Below are positions 18,152 to 26,652 of a stretch of 64,000 nt of DNA, piece by piece. The DNA is taken from positions 34,618 to 98,617 of the forward strand of contig JAKAKP010000113.1 in assembly GCA_021813445.1 (NCBI GenBank), given 5' to 3'. This DNA comes from Deltaproteobacteria bacterium (GTDB lineage Bacteria; Desulfobacterota; Desulfobaccia; Desulfobaccales; 0-14-0-80-60-11). Positions within the stretch are counted from its first letter, which is position 1. Each line of letters opens with the position of its first letter. A model generated the notes under the pieces. It saw nothing but the letters and a program-made list of their open reading frames with translations, had not been told where the DNA came from and made no database searches. Made by a program: the position numbers and the translations under genes.

Positions 18152-19393
18152 TCAAAAAATGAGCAGGGATAATGCGGCTGCCGCAATCACGACCAGGAGC
18201 AGATTGAGCCGGAAGACGATCAGAGCCACCGCCGCCCCCAACATAAGGCCCCAGCTTTGCCAATCCACCAGGGAAGCCCGGCCCATCTGCACCACTACCA
18301 GGATCAGCATCCCCACCAAAGCACAGAGAATGCCCTGGATCACCGGCCGCATCCAACTGGTTTCTTTAACCCATTGATAATAGGGGCTGAGAAAGATGAT
18401 GATCAGGATGGGGGGCAGAAAAATGGCGAGGGTGCACACCATCGCCCCCGCCAGGCCCTGGAGACAGAAGCCGATGAAGGTGGCCGTGATAATGATGGGG
18501 CCCGGAGTGACAAAGCCCAGGAGTATGCCGTCCAGGAATTGGCGCAGGGTGAGCCACCCCAAATGGTCCACCATGTCCCATTGGAGGATGGGGATCATGA
18601 CGTAACCGCCGCCGAAGGAGATCACGCCGATCTTGAGAAAGATGAGGGACATCAGACCCAATTGCTGATTCAGGGTCCACAACCCCCAAACCGTCAGGGT
18701 CAAGACCGCGAGGGCCCCGGCTACCTGGGTGGCCAGCCGCCCGGGGTTGGGCGCGGCCATCACTCTCTCTGCGTGGGGGGGGACGGGAAGTGGCGCCAGT
18801 TTCCGGCCCAGAACCAGCCGGAGCAGGCCGGCTCCCAGGAATACCGCCAGGTAGTTGACGCCGCTCCCCAGCGCGGCCAGGGTCAATAAGGTGAGCCCCA
18901 GATCCAGCCAGTGCCGCCGGACAATTTCCCGAAAATGCCACAGGGTTTGCAGCAGCAGGGCGATGACCACAGCCCCGAGACCCTTGGAGGCTAGTTTCAC
19001 CCAGGCCAACTCGCCGTAGCGCATATAAAGCCAGGAAAGACCCAGCATGAGGAGAAAGGCGGGGAAGATAAACGCGGCGGCCGCGGCCAGGGCACCCTTG
19101 GTTTTGCGGAGATGGTAGCCCACATAGGCGGCCAGTTGCACCACCGTGGCCCCCGGCACCAACTGGCAGAGGGCCAACCCGTCCAAAAAGTCCTTCTGGC
19201 TGAGCCAACCTCGTTCCTGGACGAGGCGGCGGCGGATGGGCTCCACCATGGCCAGACCGCCATAGGCGGTGACGCCCAGATGCAGAAAGGACCGGAGAAT
19301 ATCCCCCAGAGATGGGCCCTGCACGGGGCTGCCGGACTCATCCTTGCCGGTGCCCGCGGCCCCTCCGTCCGTGGCCTGGTCAAAGCTCAACAT
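18152..19393 (-). CDS. chrA: Chromate transporter, long two-domain ChrA type
   Basis: A 413-residue membrane protein with two homologous CHR halves. The first has FLHLGVTAYGGLAMVEPIRRRL and GLALCQLVPGATVVQLAAYVGY; the second repeats the pattern as FLKIGVISFGGGYVMIPILQ and ILLGFVTPGPIIITATFIG. The family exports chromate in exchange for protons or sulfate. It lies 4 bases downstream of the TunR-like gene's stop, so the two may share a transcript and oxyanion control. A ChrB-N homologue is 15 kb away at 34263. Confidence 0.92.
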   Translation of the reverse strand: MLSFDQATDGGAAGTGKDESGSPVQGPSLGDILRSFLHLGVTAYGGLAMVEPIRRRLVQERGWLSQKDFLDGLALCQLVPGATVVQLAAYVGYHLRKTKGALAAAAAFIFPAFLLMLGLSWLYMRYGELAWVKLASKGLGAVVIALLLQTLWHFREIVRRHWLDLGLTLLTLAALGSGVNYLAVFLGAGLLRLVLGRKLAPLPVPPHAERVMAAPNPGRLATQVAGALAVLTLTVWGLWTLNQQLGLMSLIFLKIGVISFGGGYVMIPILQWDMVDHLGWLTLRQFLDGILLGFVTPGPIIITATFIGFCLQGLAGAMVCTLAIFLPPILIIIFLSPYYQWVKETSWMRPVIQGILCALVGMLILVVVQMGRASLVDWQSWGLMLGAAVALIVFRLNLLLVVIAAAALSLLIF

Positions 19394-19397
19394 TTCG

Positions 19398-20513
19398 CTA
19401 ATCCAGATGCAAGACCACGGAAAAACTATTGAATAGGGCCCAAACCTGATCGTTTTCCTGCAGTTCCAGGCGGCGGCTGCTGGCGCTGGTTACCAGGGAG
19501 CATAGCTCCGTGCCATCGGCGATTTTTACCACGAATTCAGTAGTTACCTTACCCTTAATGATGCGGTCAACGGTTCCCTGAAACTTATTTTCCGTACTGC
19601 ATCGGGGCTCCTCATCACCTTTCTGCAAAACCACCCAGGGAGCTTTAACTTCGGCCGAGATCAGCATTCCGCTTTTGAGACCAAGTCTGGCCAAACTGTC
19701 GTTGGTGATCACCGTGGTTAGAAGATATCCCGCAATGGTTACCAGTTCCACTTTGGCCTGAATGTCTCCTTTTTGAATGCTGCTGATTTTACCGAAAAAA
19801 GTATTGCGTGCGCTGGTCTTGCGCCGGGACTCTTTTTCCAGAAAAAATTTGGCCACTTTCTGAATCTCATCATTGGAAAACGACACGAAGGAAGCGGTTA
19901 AATTGGGGGTGGAATGCCCCAAGATTCTTTGCACCACCGGCAAGGGCATATTACTCTGCATCAGCTCCACGGCCCGGGATTTGCGAATCGCGTCCGGGCC
20001 CCCCAGACGCTTGGGAAAGCCACAGGCCACGGCCCGATCATAGAACTTACGGCGTACGTGGCCCGGGTCCACGTTGAACAAACTACCCAAAGAGCTCTTG
20101 AAAGCGGCATCATTCAAGGCAATCCGAATCTCTTGAGAGAGCGTTTCCGGCATCTGGACTTCCCGGGGTGGCCGATCGGGGGTGGCATCAGCTTTGCCGA
20201 AAACCACCGTTTGCCTGCCGGGGTCGATGTCCTGAAACGGATTGATGGCCAAAACCTCATTCAACTTGGCGCCGGTATAGCGGATCAACAAAAAGATGAG
20301 CAAGATGCGCTTCCGGGACAGTCGCACATCCGACCTTGCCGCTTCCTCCGCCCAGGCCCGGAAAGATTGCTCCAGACGGTGGAGCTGCATCGAGTCCAGG
20401 TACTGCCTGCCATCGGGCGCGGCCATGATGCGCGAGTGGCTGGCACCTTCCCGCATCGACACAGACCGGTTATCCCGTTCCCTCGGCTTCACCCCGTTGT
20501 TTTTCTTAGCCAT
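19398..20513 (-). CDS. TunR-like oxyanion-responsive regulator (XerC/D-fold DNA-binding domain plus two TOBE domains)
   Basis: About 371 residues. Residues ~40-240 resemble a tyrosine recombinase (FLLIRYTGAKLNEVLAI; RILGHSTPNLTASFVSF), and the C-terminal ~130 residues form two TOBE/Mop repeats of the molybdate/tungstate-binding kind. The expected catalytic Arg of the TGLR motif is Lys (TGAK) and the nucleophilic Tyr position reads Phe (SFVSF), so recombination is unlikely. This arrangement is that of TunR, the tungstate/molybdate-responsive regulators of sulfate-reducing deltaproteobacteria. The ATG at 20513 follows GAGAGG at 4-base spacing; a longer frame reaches 20603. It is divergent from a TSUP permease. 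Confidence 0.82.
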   Translation of the reverse strand: MAKKNNGVKPRERDNRSVSMREGASHSRIMAAPDGRQYLDSMQLHRLEQSFRAWAEEAARSDVRLSRKRILLIFLLIRYTGAKLNEVLAINPFQDIDPGRQTVVFGKADATPDRPPREVQMPETLSQEIRIALNDAAFKSSLGSLFNVDPGHVRRKFYDRAVACGFPKRLGGPDAIRKSRAVELMQSNMPLPVVQRILGHSTPNLTASFVSFSNDEIQKVAKFFLEKESRRKTSARNTFFGKISSIQKGDIQAKVELVTIAGYLLTTVITNDSLARLGLKSGMLISAEVKAPWVVLQKGDEEPRCSTENKFQGTVDRIIKGKVTTEFVVKIADGTELCSLVTSASSRRLELQENDQVWALFNSFSVVLHLD

Positions 20514-20586
20514 ATCGCCTCTCAGGGAGTTTCCCTCCGTCCCCTGGGGAAATCGCTTTCCCCATAATTTTGGAAAATTTGGACAC

Positions 20587-20615
20587 TTGTCAAGGCGGCC
20601 CAAATCTTCTTGACA
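20587..20615. promoter_or_regulatory. Inverted repeat in the tunR-like/TSUP divergent promoter region
   Basis: TTGTCAAG (20587-20594) and CTTGACA (20609-20615) face each other over 14 bases. The right arm contains the TTGACA -35 element of the TSUP promoter, so a bound regulator would cover it. It is a candidate operator for the TunR-like protein. Confidence 0.45.
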
Positions 20616-20637
20616 TCTTTGCCTTCATGGCTATATT
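20610..20637 (+). promoter_or_regulatory. Sigma-70-type promoter of the TSUP permease gene
   Basis: TTGACA (20610-20615), a 16-base spacer and TATATT (20632-20637) form a near-consensus promoter 86 bases before the permease start. Confidence 0.6.
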
Positions 20638-20723
20638 GGCATTAATTTAACTAAATTCGTGTCAGATGTATAGACCTGATTTTCTCTCGGTCTGAGATAG
20701 TCCCTCTCAAAGGAGACACTCCC

Positions 20724-21689
20724 ATGCTCTTCCCGGTCAGCGGCGTGGAAACGAATCCGGCCGTGCCTTTTCTGGTCGCCCTGATGGTCTCTTGCTTCAC
20801 TTCCATGGGAGGAATCTCCGGGGCTTTTCTGCTCTTGCCGTTCCAGGTGAGTGTGCTGGGATTTACCAGCCCGGCGGTCAGCCCTACCAACCTGGTATTT
20901 AATATTGTCGCCATTCCCAGCGGCGTCTACCGCTATTTCCGGGAGGGCCGGATGAACTGGCCCCTCACGTGGGTGGTGATCCTGGGGACCCTGCCGGGCG
21001 TCTTCTTCGGCGCCTTGATTCGCATTAAGTGGCTCCCGGACCCCAAAAACTTCAAACTCTTCGTGGGTTTTGTGCTTCTCTATATCGGCCTCCGGCTGCT
21101 TTATGACCAGACCCCTATGGCCAGACGCAAGAAGGCCAAAATCCAGGAATTTGAAGCGCAAGTCCAGGAAAAGCTGAAGGCAGTCATGGAGGCCAGCGGT
21201 CAGAGCAGCGGCCGCGGTCTGCCCCCTGCCGCCCGGGTCAAGACCGCGGCTTGGAGCTGGCGGCGGGTATCTTATGAATTTTTGGGGGAAACCTTTTCTT
21301 TTAACGCCCCCGCCCTGTTTGCCTTGGCCTTGGTGGTGGGCTTGATCAGCGGCACTTACGGCATCGGCGGCGGCGCCATGGTCGCCCCCTTTGTGGTGGC
21401 CGTTTTCAGCCTGCCCGTTTATACCATTGCCGGCGCGACCCTCACGAGCACCTTTCTCACTTCTATTGCCGGGGTGGTGATTTACTACTGTCTGGTCCCC
21501 CTTTATCCCAGCCAGGCAATCGCCCCGGACCTGGCTTTGGGGGCACTCTTCGGCCTCGGAGGGTTCTGCGGCATGTATTTCGGGGCCAGGTTGCAGAAGT
21601 TAATCAAGGCCAATATCATCCGCATCGGGTTGGGTCTCATAATCTCCGGGTTGGCCCTGAGGTATATTATCGGGTTTTTTCTTGGTTAA
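20724..21689 (+). CDS. TSUP (TauE/SafE)-family anion permease
   Basis: A 321-residue inner-membrane protein with about eight helices in two halves. Each half begins with the TSUP signature (SCFTSMGGISGAFLLLPFQ near residue 20 and GLISGTYGIGGGAMVAPFVV near 205). A cytosolic loop of about 60 charged residues separates the halves. Family members move sulfite, sulfoacetate, taurine or other organosulfonates. Divergence from the TunR-like regulator makes an oxyanion a likely substrate, but this is an inference. The ATG follows AAAGGAGA. Confidence 0.88.
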   Translation: MLFPVSGVETNPAVPFLVALMVSCFTSMGGISGAFLLLPFQVSVLGFTSPAVSPTNLVFNIVAIPSGVYRYFREGRMNWPLTWVVILGTLPGVFFGALIRIKWLPDPKNFKLFVGFVLLYIGLRLLYDQTPMARRKKAKIQEFEAQVQEKLKAVMEASGQSSGRGLPPAARVKTAAWSWRRVSYEFLGETFSFNAPALFALALVVGLISGTYGIGGGAMVAPFVVAVFSLPVYTIAGATLTSTFLTSIAGVVIYYCLVPLYPSQAIAPDLALGALFGLGGFCGMYFGARLQKLIKANIIRIGLGLIISGLALRYIIGFFLG

Positions 21690-21900
21690 TCCTGCTATTC
21701 TATAAACTGCAAGGATCTTGTGGAGAGCAAAGCACAGACTTTAAGTTCTCCCTGTCGGAGGAATGTGAAGGACATTAAGCTTAGAATATCTGTTTTGTTT
21801 CCGGAACTTATCCCAGAACCAGAAGCTTTCCATAATCAGATCAGATCTCGAATTTCTCCTGCCTCGCCGATAAGCTATGGATTTGGCAATTTAGCAGCTG

Positions 21901-22272
21901 CTATTTTTGGTAATAAAAATAGCCTTTGCGAGGATCAATTAGAACCTTATTTATCAAGTGGCCCTGACGGTCGAGGATTTCCGCTTCCCAGTAATTGCCC
22001 TTAACCGTAAGTTGGCCGGCTTTTAGGTTTGGCTGGGTACTCAAGTAGTTGTTAAGAAGATCGATGACATGCCTGGTTGCTTGAGATTCGCCGCACGCCG
22101 GAGGCCCGCACCGGCCGAAAACGGGACCTTGGCTGGCCCAACCGCCACGGGAACCGCAGGTGTCCCCCATCATTGCACCTCCCTGGCCGCAGCCGGCATC
22201 AGCCCGCCCGATCAATGGCAATGCCATGAGCGTCAATAGCAGTATCAGGCGCAACAATTTCACATCTTCCAC
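21901..22272 (-). CDS. Small secreted Gly/Cys-rich protein with a PepSY-like C-terminal part
   Basis: A 123-residue protein with a signal peptide (LLRLILLLTLMALPLIGRADA). The mature N-terminal part is rich in Gly and has four Cys (CGQGGAMMGDTCGSRGG and FGRCGPPACGES). The C-terminal 60 residues (VIDLLNNYLSTQPNLKAG, then YWEAEILDRQGHLINKVLIDPRKGYFYY) look like a small PepSY-type fold. A -24/-12 promoter lies 38 bases upstream, so it is probably driven by the sigma-54 response regulator encoded nearby. Confidence 0.7.
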   Translation of the reverse strand: MEDVKLLRLILLLTLMALPLIGRADAGCGQGGAMMGDTCGSRGGWASQGPVFGRCGPPACGESQATRHVIDLLNNYLSTQPNLKAGQLTVKGNYWEAEILDRQGHLINKVLIDPRKGYFYYQK

Positions 22273-22309
22273 CTATAAATCCTCATAGATTTAGGATCAA
22301 CCTTAATTT

Positions 22310-22325
22310 TGCAACTATAATGCCA
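22310..22325 (-). promoter_or_regulatory. Sigma-54 (-24/-12) promoter
   Basis: On the minus strand TGGCAT-TATAG-TTGCA has GG and GC exactly 10 bases apart, as the sigma-54 consensus TGGCAC-N5-TTGCW requires. It points at the secreted protein gene that starts at 22272. Confidence 0.7.
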
Positions 22326-24086
22326 CTATGGGACCGCGGCTCCCGAATTAATCGGGGAAGAAGACCCGGCCGCAGGCAGTCTTATCTTGAAGGTAGTACC
22401 CTCCCCCAGCCGACTGGTCACGCTGATGGTGCCGTGATGATTCTCGATAATCTGCAGGGCGACAGCCAGCCCCAGGCCGGTCCCCCTGGACTTGGTGGAG
22501 AAAAACGGTTCGAAAAGATAAGGAAGGTCTTCTTGTTGCACCCCGCCGCCAGTATCCGCGATGTTGATCTGGAACCCGCCCCCATTTTCGGTCTCCAAGC
22601 CGACCCGCAGCGTACCGCCATCGGGCATCGCCTCCAGGCCATTCAGGAACAGGTTTAGGAATACCTGAATGAGCTGATCCCTATCCACTCTGGCAGGCTG
22701 CGGCTGATCCGGCACCTGCTCGATGATCTTTACCCGACCGGCCTGGGCGTCAGGCCGGATGAGGCGCAAGGTGTGCCGGATGACCTCCGCCAAGTCGCAA
22801 TCCTGGAAGTTGGGCTCCTTGGGGCCGGTGAAATCCAGGAGATTGGAGATGACATTATTGAGCCGGTCCACTTCCCCCACCATGGTTTCCGTATAGGTCT
22901 GTTCTTTGGAGCCCGGGGGGAACTTCTTCTTGAAGTATTGGATGAAGCCCTTGATGGAGCTCAAAGGATTGCGAATCTCGTGGGCCACGCTGGCTGAAAG
23001 CCTGCCCACGGCGGCCAACCTCTCGGCGCGTTTAATCTTCTCCTCCATCGCCTTCAATTCGCGCAGGTCGCGCAGGATGATCACTGCTCCGGCCCCCCCC
23101 TCCAGGGATAAGGGCGCTCCAGTGAGGGCAACCGGGATTGGCGTCTTTCCCTCGAGGAGGATCTCCTGATCGAGAACCACTTGGCCGCCTTTGATGCGAC
23201 GCACCATTGAGCCTGCGGCAGGACCGAGAAAATCGTGAAAATCGTCCCCGACTAACTGGCCGCGGACGAGGCCTAAAAGTCGCTGGGCGGCCGAGTTGGC
23301 TTCAATAACCTTACCCGCGCCGTCAAAGGCCACCAACACGTTGGGCATGCTTTCAATGATATTTTGGGTTAAGGTGGTCATCCCCGACAGGGTGCGATTT
23401 ACCAGGTAATAACTTTGAATAACAAAGATAAAGAAAAAGCCGGCCAGCCCCAGGAGGAGCAAGATGCCTCCCTGGAGCGCAGCGTAGCGCTGATCTACTC
23501 GTTGAGCCTCGTTTAGCCAACTCCTTTTGAGACCTACCTGGATAAGATACCGGCTTTTTGCAGGCTGGTCTGGCGAGGCGGCCTGCAAAGCTTTGTTAAA
23601 AGGATTGAAAACCCCGCCGACCACGAAAGTATCGGGACCTATCAAGCTTTTGCCGCGATTTTCCGGTTCCGTCCGGTAGACGCTTGGGGGCATCATCTTT
23701 CCCACCATTGCGGCGTCACTGTCTGCCAGGACTTTTCCGGTTGCATCAAAAACCACCAGAAAATCCAAATCATTTTCCCGGGCCAGATCGACCACTCTTT
23801 CCTGGAGACCCCGCCGGCAATCAGGCTCTGCCAAATTACAGCGGGTGCCGGCCTCAACTGAGCGGATGATGGTGATGCCCTGGTCGAACAGGAGCCTCTC
23901 GGTGAGTTTGCCTTCCCGATGAAAGTTGCGATAAGTGATATAGCCCAGGGAAACCGCCAAGATCACCACCGAGCCGATGATGGCGGCGATGGCGGGACGC
24001 AGGGACCGGGACAGGACGGCTCGATCACCTCTTGGCTGGCTGGAAAAAATTTTCACAGGAAAACGCATCCGTTTGAGATGAGTCAA
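22326..24086 (-). CDS. Membrane sensor histidine kinase (PAS, NtrB/AtoS/ZraS-like)
   Basis: A 586-residue kinase. One helix near residues 30-52 is followed by a periplasmic sensor of about 150 residues (Cache-like), a second helix near 205-228, a PAS domain (~240-350), the HisKA box SVAHEIRNPLSSIKGFIQYF with the phosphorylated His, and the ATPase domain with NLFLNGLEAMPDGG, DTGGGV and RGTGLGLAVALQII. The sigma-54 response regulator at 25218 is its probable partner, although a divergent promoter region and two small secreted genes lie between them. A TTG start is given; the ATG at 24068 is an alternative. Confidence 0.9.
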   Translation of the reverse strand: MTHLKRMRFPVKIFSSQPRGDRAVLSRSLRPAIAAIIGSVVILAVSLGYITYRNFHREGKLTERLLFDQGITIIRSVEAGTRCNLAEPDCRRGLQERVVDLARENDLDFLVVFDATGKVLADSDAAMVGKMMPPSVYRTEPENRGKSLIGPDTFVVGGVFNPFNKALQAASPDQPAKSRYLIQVGLKRSWLNEAQRVDQRYAALQGGILLLLGLAGFFFIFVIQSYYLVNRTLSGMTTLTQNIIESMPNVLVAFDGAGKVIEANSAAQRLLGLVRGQLVGDDFHDFLGPAAGSMVRRIKGGQVVLDQEILLEGKTPIPVALTGAPLSLEGGAGAVIILRDLRELKAMEEKIKRAERLAAVGRLSASVAHEIRNPLSSIKGFIQYFKKKFPPGSKEQTYTETMVGEVDRLNNVISNLLDFTGPKEPNFQDCDLAEVIRHTLRLIRPDAQAGRVKIIEQVPDQPQPARVDRDQLIQVFLNLFLNGLEAMPDGGTLRVGLETENGGGFQINIADTGGGVQQEDLPYLFEPFFSTKSRGTGLGLAVALQIIENHHGTISVTSRLGEGTTFKIRLPAAGSSSPINSGAAVP

Positions 24087-24151
24087 ATAAGATCAAAATT
24101 TAGGCCAAGTGATTATCTTTACTCTATTTTTATATCAAAAAAAAGGCATCT

Positions 24152-24202
24152 GCGCCACTCGCCTGCAGGCAGGGGCTGACCCCGAGGGCGAGAGAGTGGC
24201 GC
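24152..24202. repeat. Inverted repeat with a T tract toward the kinase gene
   Basis: GCGCCACTCGCC and GGCGAGAGAGTGGCGC form a stem of about ten pairs. On the minus strand it is followed after a few bases by eight T residues, so it could act as a terminator or leader hairpin before the kinase gene. Confidence 0.5.
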
Positions 24203-24273
24203 TCGCTTGGCCGGTCCTCTTTCTTAAGGCTCCCTGGTTGTTGACAGTGCTTCTTATGGCGCCTGGATGGCAT

Positions 24274-24290
24274 TGCGCAAAATTTTCGCA
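24274..24290. promoter_or_regulatory. Candidate enhancer site for the sigma-54 response regulator
   Basis: TGCGCAAAATTTTCGCA is a near-perfect palindrome about 95 bases upstream of the -24/-12 promoter at 24384, the usual distance for an NtrC-type activator site. Confidence 0.4.
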
Positions 24291-24383
24291 CTTCGCCCCG
24301 CAGGTGTGAAATTATTAGTCAGGCGGAGTCAGAGGTAATGGTGATCTTACCCGAAATCCCTTGATTCAAGGGCCAAAAACGAT

Positions 24384-24399
24384 TGGCACAGCCGTTGCA
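24384..24399 (+). promoter_or_regulatory. Sigma-54 (-24/-12) promoter
   Basis: TGGCAC-AGCCG-TTGCA matches the sigma-54 consensus exactly, with GG and GC ten bases apart. It lies 39 bases before the start of the first small secreted protein gene. Confidence 0.82.
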
Positions 24400-24437
24400 T
24401 TTTTATCGTGCAAATCATGGAATGGAGGCGATTAATT

Positions 24438-24740
24438 ATGAAGAAGAAAACCCTGGTGGCATGGGCAGCCCTTTTGATCCTGGCTTTCAGCGCCAGCCTG
24501 GCGCTGGCGGCCAATCAGCCGAGTGGACGCCAGGTGCAGTCCGCTCCCGCGGTGGTCACGCCCGCTCCAGATATCCAGACTGCTCCGAATATGGCCACGC
24601 CACCCCTGAACTACCCCCCTGCTCCGGGCAGCCGATATCATCGTGACGCCCGATATTATCAGGGATGGGGTTGTGGCTACTACCCGGCCAATGGTTCCAG
24701 CAGGGCTCATTACGGCAGCTGGGGCTGTTGTAATTGGTAA
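24438..24740 (+). CDS. Small secreted Pro/Tyr/Gly-rich protein
   Basis: A 100-residue protein with a clear signal peptide cleaved after LAFSASLALA. The mature part is Pro/Ala-rich and ends in an aromatic, Gly- and Cys-containing tail (YYQGWGCGYY and YGSWGCCNW). No family was recognised. The signal peptide is nearly identical to that of the next gene, so the two arose by duplication. The ATG follows GGAGGCG. A consensus sigma-54 promoter lies just upstream, which suggests induction by the response regulator at 25218. Confidence 0.7.
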   Translation: MKKKTLVAWAALLILAFSASLALAANQPSGRQVQSAPAVVTPAPDIQTAPNMATPPLNYPPAPGSRYHRDARYYQGWGCGYYPANGSSRAHYGSWGCCNW

Positions 24741-24796
24741 CACTCATCAATCCTTGAGCGAGTATCTTGAAATCTAACAATGTGAGGATAAGGACT

Positions 24797-24976
24797 ATGA
24801 AAAAGAAAATCGTGTTGGTAATGGCTACCCTCTTGGCTTTGGCTTTCAGCGCCAGCCTGGCGCTAGCCGGTAACCACCCCGCTTCCACCCGTTCCGGCAC
24901 TACCAGTGGCATATACTCCTGCTGGGGTGGAGGATACGGCGGCGGCTGTCCCTGGGGCTGGGGCAGGGGGTATTAA
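24797..24976 (+). CDS. Very small secreted Gly/Trp/Cys-rich protein
   Basis: Only 59 residues: a signal peptide ending LALAFSASLALA and a mature tail of about 34 residues with two Cys and many Gly and Trp (SCWGGGYGGGCPWGWGRGY). The signal-peptide DNA closely matches that of the gene at 24438, showing duplication followed by divergence of the mature part. It lies 56 bases downstream of that gene with its own GTGAGGA site and is probably co-transcribed. It may be metal-binding or surface-associated; this is not shown. Confidence 0.65.
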   Translation: MKKKIVLVMATLLALAFSASLALAGNHPASTRSGTTSGIYSCWGGGYGGGCPWGWGRGY

Positions 24977-25049
24977 CCCGTTGCGGCCAATTGACACCAG
25001 GGACATTATCCACTAACCTTCATGGTCTTTGACAGGCATTGAAACTACC

Positions 25050-25097
25050 AACGCCCTTCCCGGTAAAGTCCAAATCCCGGAGAGGGCGTTCTTCTTG
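25050..25097 (+). terminator. Probable intrinsic terminator
   Basis: AACGCCCT (25050-25057) pairs with AGGGCGTT (25083-25090), with inner CCCGG pairing, and is followed by the T-rich CTTCTTG. It closes the small-secreted-protein transcript before the response regulator gene. Confidence 0.6.
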
Positions 25098-25217
25098 CAT
25101 CTCCCGGAAATAGTGCCTACCCTAAAGGCATTGTTATTAAGAAGCGATTTCCTCTTTCCAGCCTCGGCAGGGATGTTCTCTTTGTGCCTGGGAACTTAGA
25201 GATGAGTTTGCATAAAT

Positions 25218-26603
25218 ATGGACCGTAAATCTCTTTTGATAGTCGATGACGAAGCCGGACACCGTCAGATGTTGCGCGCTTATCTGGAAGACGAGGGTTT
25301 TCAGATAAGTGAGGCTGCAGATGGATTAAAGGCGGAGGCCAAGGTGCAGGAACGGACCTTCGATTTGGTCCTGCTCGACCTCAAGATGCCCGGCATCGAC
25401 GGCCTGGAGGCCCTGCGGCGGATAAGGTCGATAACCACGGCCATGCCCATCATCATGATGACGGCCTATGGCACCATCAAGTCCGCGGTGGAGGCCATCA
25501 AGTCCGGAGCGCAAGACTTTGTGGCCAAGCCTCTGGACATGGAAGGGCTTACCTTAAAGATACGGAAGGTTCTGCATCTCCACGAGTTGGAGCAAGGAAG
25601 CCTTTTGCAGCAAGCGCGGCTGGAAGCCGGGTTTGATTTTTCCCGGATCATCGGCCGCAGTCCGAAAATGTTGGAACTTCTGGAGACCCTGGCCCTGGTG
25701 GCACCCACCGAGGCCACGGTGCTCATCCTGGGCGAATCAGGCACGGGCAAAGAGTTAATCGCCAATGCCCTGCACCAGAATAGCCCGCGCCGGCATAAGC
25801 CCTTGGTTAAGCTCAACTGCGCCGCCCTGCAGGAGAGTTTACTGGAAAGCGAGCTCTTCGGGCACGAGCGCGGCGCCTTCACCGGTGCGATCAGCCGCAA
25901 AGAAGGCCGTTTCCAGCAGGCCGACGGCGGCAGCATCTTTCTGGATGAGATCGGCGACATGACCCTCAATACCCAGGCGAAGATGCTGCGCGTCCTTCAG
26001 GAGCAGGAGTTCGAACCGGTCGGCGGCACCCGTACCATCAAGGTGGATGTCAGGGTGATTGCCGCCACCAACAAGGATCTCCTGCAAGAGGTTCAAGCCG
26101 GCCGTTTCCGCGAAGATCTCTACTACCGCCTCAACGTTGTATCTTTAACCATGCCCTCCCTCAGGGAACGCCGGGAAGATATTCCGCTGCTGACGGACCA
26201 TTTCCTCAAGGTCTATGCGGAGAAAAACCGGCGTTTGCTCAAAGGAGTGGAGCCCGGGGTCCTGGACGCCTTTCATCGATACCAGTGGCCGGGCAACGTG
26301 CGGGAACTGGAAAATGCCATCGAACGGGCGGTCATCATGTGTTCCGGCGAATATCTCCGCGTTGAAGACCTGCCGCTGAGCTTGCGCGGCCCGGGTCCCG
26401 GGGCGATTACCGGCGAGGGAGGCGTCAAGGCGGGCCTGTCGATGCGAGAGATGGAGAAACAACTCATCTTGAAGACTCTGGAAGAGACCCAAGGCAACAA
26501 GTCGAAGGCGGCCCGTCTCCTGGGTATTTCCCGGCGCACCCTGCTTAATAAACTGCAAGAATATCGAATCGGTGATGGCACTGAAAGGCTCGAGAACTCT
26601 TGA
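25218..26603 (+). CDS. Sigma-54-dependent response regulator (NtrC/ZraR-like)
   Basis: A 461-residue activator. The receiver domain (1-120) has acidic DDE near residue 10, the phosphorylated Asp in LVLLDLKMPGIDG and the Lys in VAKPLD. The AAA+ domain has GESGTGKE (Walker A), the sigma-54-contacting loop GAFTGA and Walker B GGSIFLDEIGD. The C terminus is a Fis-type HTH (NKSKAARLLGISRRTLLNKL). Together with the kinase at 22326 it should activate the -24/-12 promoters at 24384 and 22310. Confidence 0.95.
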   Translation: MDRKSLLIVDDEAGHRQMLRAYLEDEGFQISEAADGLKAEAKVQERTFDLVLLDLKMPGIDGLEALRRIRSITTAMPIIMMTAYGTIKSAVEAIKSGAQDFVAKPLDMEGLTLKIRKVLHLHELEQGSLLQQARLEAGFDFSRIIGRSPKMLELLETLALVAPTEATVLILGESGTGKELIANALHQNSPRRHKPLVKLNCAALQESLLESELFGHERGAFTGAISRKEGRFQQADGGSIFLDEIGDMTLNTQAKMLRVLQEQEFEPVGGTRTIKVDVRVIAATNKDLLQEVQAGRFREDLYYRLNVVSLTMPSLRERREDIPLLTDHFLKVYAEKNRRLLKGVEPGVLDAFHRYQWPGNVRELENAIERAVIMCSGEYLRVEDLPLSLRGPGPGAITGEGGVKAGLSMREMEKQLILKTLEETQGNKSKAARLLGISRRTLLNKLQEYRIGDGTERLENS

Positions 26604-26652
26604 AGGCGAGAAAGCGGGTCCGGTCCATCTGGGAATAGATGGAAGAGGAGAA

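Noticed and set aside
19398..20513. Phage or integron integrase marking a mobile island
   Set aside because: Catalytic residues are missing and TOBE domains are attached; it is better read as a TunR-type regulator.
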